7,769 nt of DNA from a bacterium (GTDB lineage: Bacteria; Cyanobacteriota; Vampirovibrionia; Gastranaerophilales; Gastranaerophilaceae), in contig JAFUUT010000338.1 of assembly GCA_017477685.1 (NCBI GenBank), forward strand, positions 1 through 7,769, given 5' to 3'. The position numbers were made by a program, and so were the translations under genes. Every line of letters begins with the position of its first letter. Positions within the stretch are counted from its first letter, which is position 1. Below are positions 7,321-7,769 of the stretch, in pieces. The notes under the pieces were generated by a model. The model ran no database searches and was not told the DNA's origin. It saw nothing but the letters and a program-made list of their open reading frames with translations.

Positions 7321-7372
7321 AAAAAATTGAATTCTTCGACTTATTGTCATTCTGAACTTTGCGAAGAATTCA
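7321..7372 (-). terminator. Terminator-like hairpin in the pyrG leader
   Basis: On the minus strand, TGAATTCTTCG (7372-7362) and CGAAGAATTCA (7338-7328) make a perfect 11-bp stem around a 23-nt loop. ATTTTTT (7327-7321) follows directly. This is the form of an intrinsic terminator after gatC. The pyrG Shine-Dalgarno (7320-7316) begins at the very next base, leaving no room for a promoter between the hairpin and pyrG. pyrG must therefore be transcribed through it. The stem is only moderately GC-rich and the loop is long, so efficiency may be partial. Confidence 0.55.
7328..7372. repeat. Palindromic intergenic repeat-like element
   Basis: The 45-nt element consists of 11-bp perfect terminal arms around a core reading GTCATTCTGAAC (7346-7357). 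The combination of TTCTTCG, CAGAATGACA and GAAGAAT resembles short palindromic elements that I recall as dispersed in intergenic DNA of many unrelated bacteria. Only one copy is in this window, so its repeat status cannot be shown here. Confidence 0.35.
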
Positions 7373-7392
7373 TAATTTAGCCTTCAGAATGA
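7347..7392 (-). promoter_or_regulatory. Interleaved inverted repeat: possible antiterminator or pseudoknot upstream of pyrG
   Basis: TCATTCTGAA (7392-7383 on the minus strand) is perfectly complementary over 10 bp to TTCAGAATGA (7356-7347), which lies inside the loop of the terminator-like hairpin. In the transcript this first pairing is complete before the 3' arm of the terminator is made. The two stems together have H-type pseudoknot topology, with connecting loops of 10, 5 and 8 nt. The complementarity is read directly; a regulatory role is inference. Confidence 0.4.
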
Positions 7393-7402
7393 AGAAAGTT
7401 TA

Positions 7403-7684
7403 TTAATTTATCTTCGGAACTTTGAAAAACCCGTTTTCTTCTTCCGGAGCATTAGACATCAAAGCTTCTTTAGATATTTCTTGATTTGGAACATCTTCTC
7501 TCATAACATTTGAAAAATCAACAACTTGAGTCATTGGTTTTACATTTGAAGTGTCAACTTCGTTCATCTGGTCAACATATTTTAAAACATCACCAAGCTG
7601 CTTTGTGTATAAAACTTTTTCTTCTTCCGTTAATTCCAAACGTGCCAATTTTGCGACATGCTCTACATCTTTTACTGTAATCAT
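7403..7684 (-). CDS. gatC: Aspartyl/glutamyl-tRNA(Asn/Gln) amidotransferase subunit C
   Basis: GatC is the small stabilising subunit of the GatCAB complex, which converts Glu-tRNA(Gln) or Asp-tRNA(Asn) to the amidated form in the cytoplasm. The 93 residues match the family length. The N-terminus VKDVEHVAKLARLELTEEE is the usual first helix pattern. It is followed by the LGDVLKYVDQMNEVDTSNVKPM block, where GatC wraps onto GatA, and by the MREDV segment. The C-terminus NGFFKVPKIN is the standard family ending. ATG 7684 has AGGAGT 6 nt upstream. gatA and gatB are not adjacent, so the subunits are encoded at separate loci, at least on the downstream side. pyrG follows after 94 nt. Confidence 0.96.
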   Translation of the reverse strand: MITVKDVEHVAKLARLELTEEEKVLYTKQLGDVLKYVDQMNEVDTSNVKPMTQVVDFSNVMREDVPNQEISKEALMSNAPEEENGFFKVPKIN

Positions 7685-7714
7685 TTTTTACTCCTGTAAA
7701 CTAATTATGTTTAA

Positions 7715-7723
7715 ATCATATCA
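7715..7723 (-). promoter_or_regulatory. Candidate extended -10 promoter for gatC
   Basis: The minus strand reads TGATATGAT, a TGn extension followed by TATGAT (five of six to TATAAT). Transcription would start near 7708, about 24 nt before the gatC ATG. The -35 region is poor (GTTACC or TTACCG at 15-16 nt), as is allowed for extended -10 promoters. A second TATGAT overlaps it at 7720-7725. The rest of the segment to the right edge is AT-rich, and I see no gene in it. Confidence 0.45.
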
Positions 7724-7769
7724 TAAAAATGCTTCCGGTAACGCTTATATTAATTAAATTTAATTATTA

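Noticed and set aside
7309..7350. Longer pyrG start adding 14 residues
   Set aside because: The extra residues do not belong to the CTP synthase family N-terminus. The ATG lies inside the hairpin loop, and a good AGGGG precedes the ATG at 7308.
7551..7757. Plus-strand open frame opposite gatC
   Set aside because: It overlaps gatC entirely and then runs into AT-rich DNA; there is no ribosome-binding site and a Ser/Phe-rich shadow composition.
1..7769. CRISPR array, insertion sequence, phage or defence module
   Set aside because: There are no regularly spaced repeats, transposase-like proteins or nuclease/toxin pairs. Apart from the metalloprotease and the sugar carrier, the genes are conserved housekeeping or envelope genes.

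Overview
This is an AT-rich chromosomal window carrying conserved bacterial housekeeping genes. It holds lipid A kinase LpxK and an MCE/MlaD-type lipid-transport protein, so the cell must have an outer membrane (diderm). GatC shows that Gln-tRNA or Asn-tRNA is made by transamidation. The mix (AT-rich, diderm, lone gatC, a bacterial matrixin, a maltodextrin-type MFS carrier) would fit a gut Gastranaerophilales/Vampirovibrionia ('Melainabacteria') genome. That placement rests on general familiarity, not a search, and other AT-rich diderms are possible.

Layout. At the left edge is the 5' part of ybaB/ebfC (nucleoid-associated protein), reading leftward off the window. Diverging from it is a matrixin-like zinc metalloprotease with no visible signal peptide. 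Next comes a tight rightward operon: mlaD-like gene, lpxK (1-nt gap) and nth (TAATG overlap). It joins lipid trafficking, lipid A synthesis and base-excision repair. It ends in a 9-bp hairpin that looks bidirectional and also serves the convergent leftward genes.

The right half is a leftward unit: gatC, pyrG (CTP synthase), then an MFS transporter of the sugar-carrying MalT/SLC45-like group. gatC has an extended -10 promoter near the right edge. No terminator is visible between pyrG and the MFS gene.

The most unusual signal lies in the 94-nt gatC-pyrG gap. An 11-bp perfect hairpin there is followed by a T-tract that abuts the pyrG Shine-Dalgarno, like an intrinsic terminator. A second, interleaved 10-bp inverted repeat pairs the terminator loop with upstream sequence (pseudoknot or antiterminator topology). 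This could be a pyrG attenuator, a captured palindromic repeat element, or both. No CRISPR, insertion sequence, phage gene, defence system, tRNA or rRNA was found. The gene content is otherwise ordinary.
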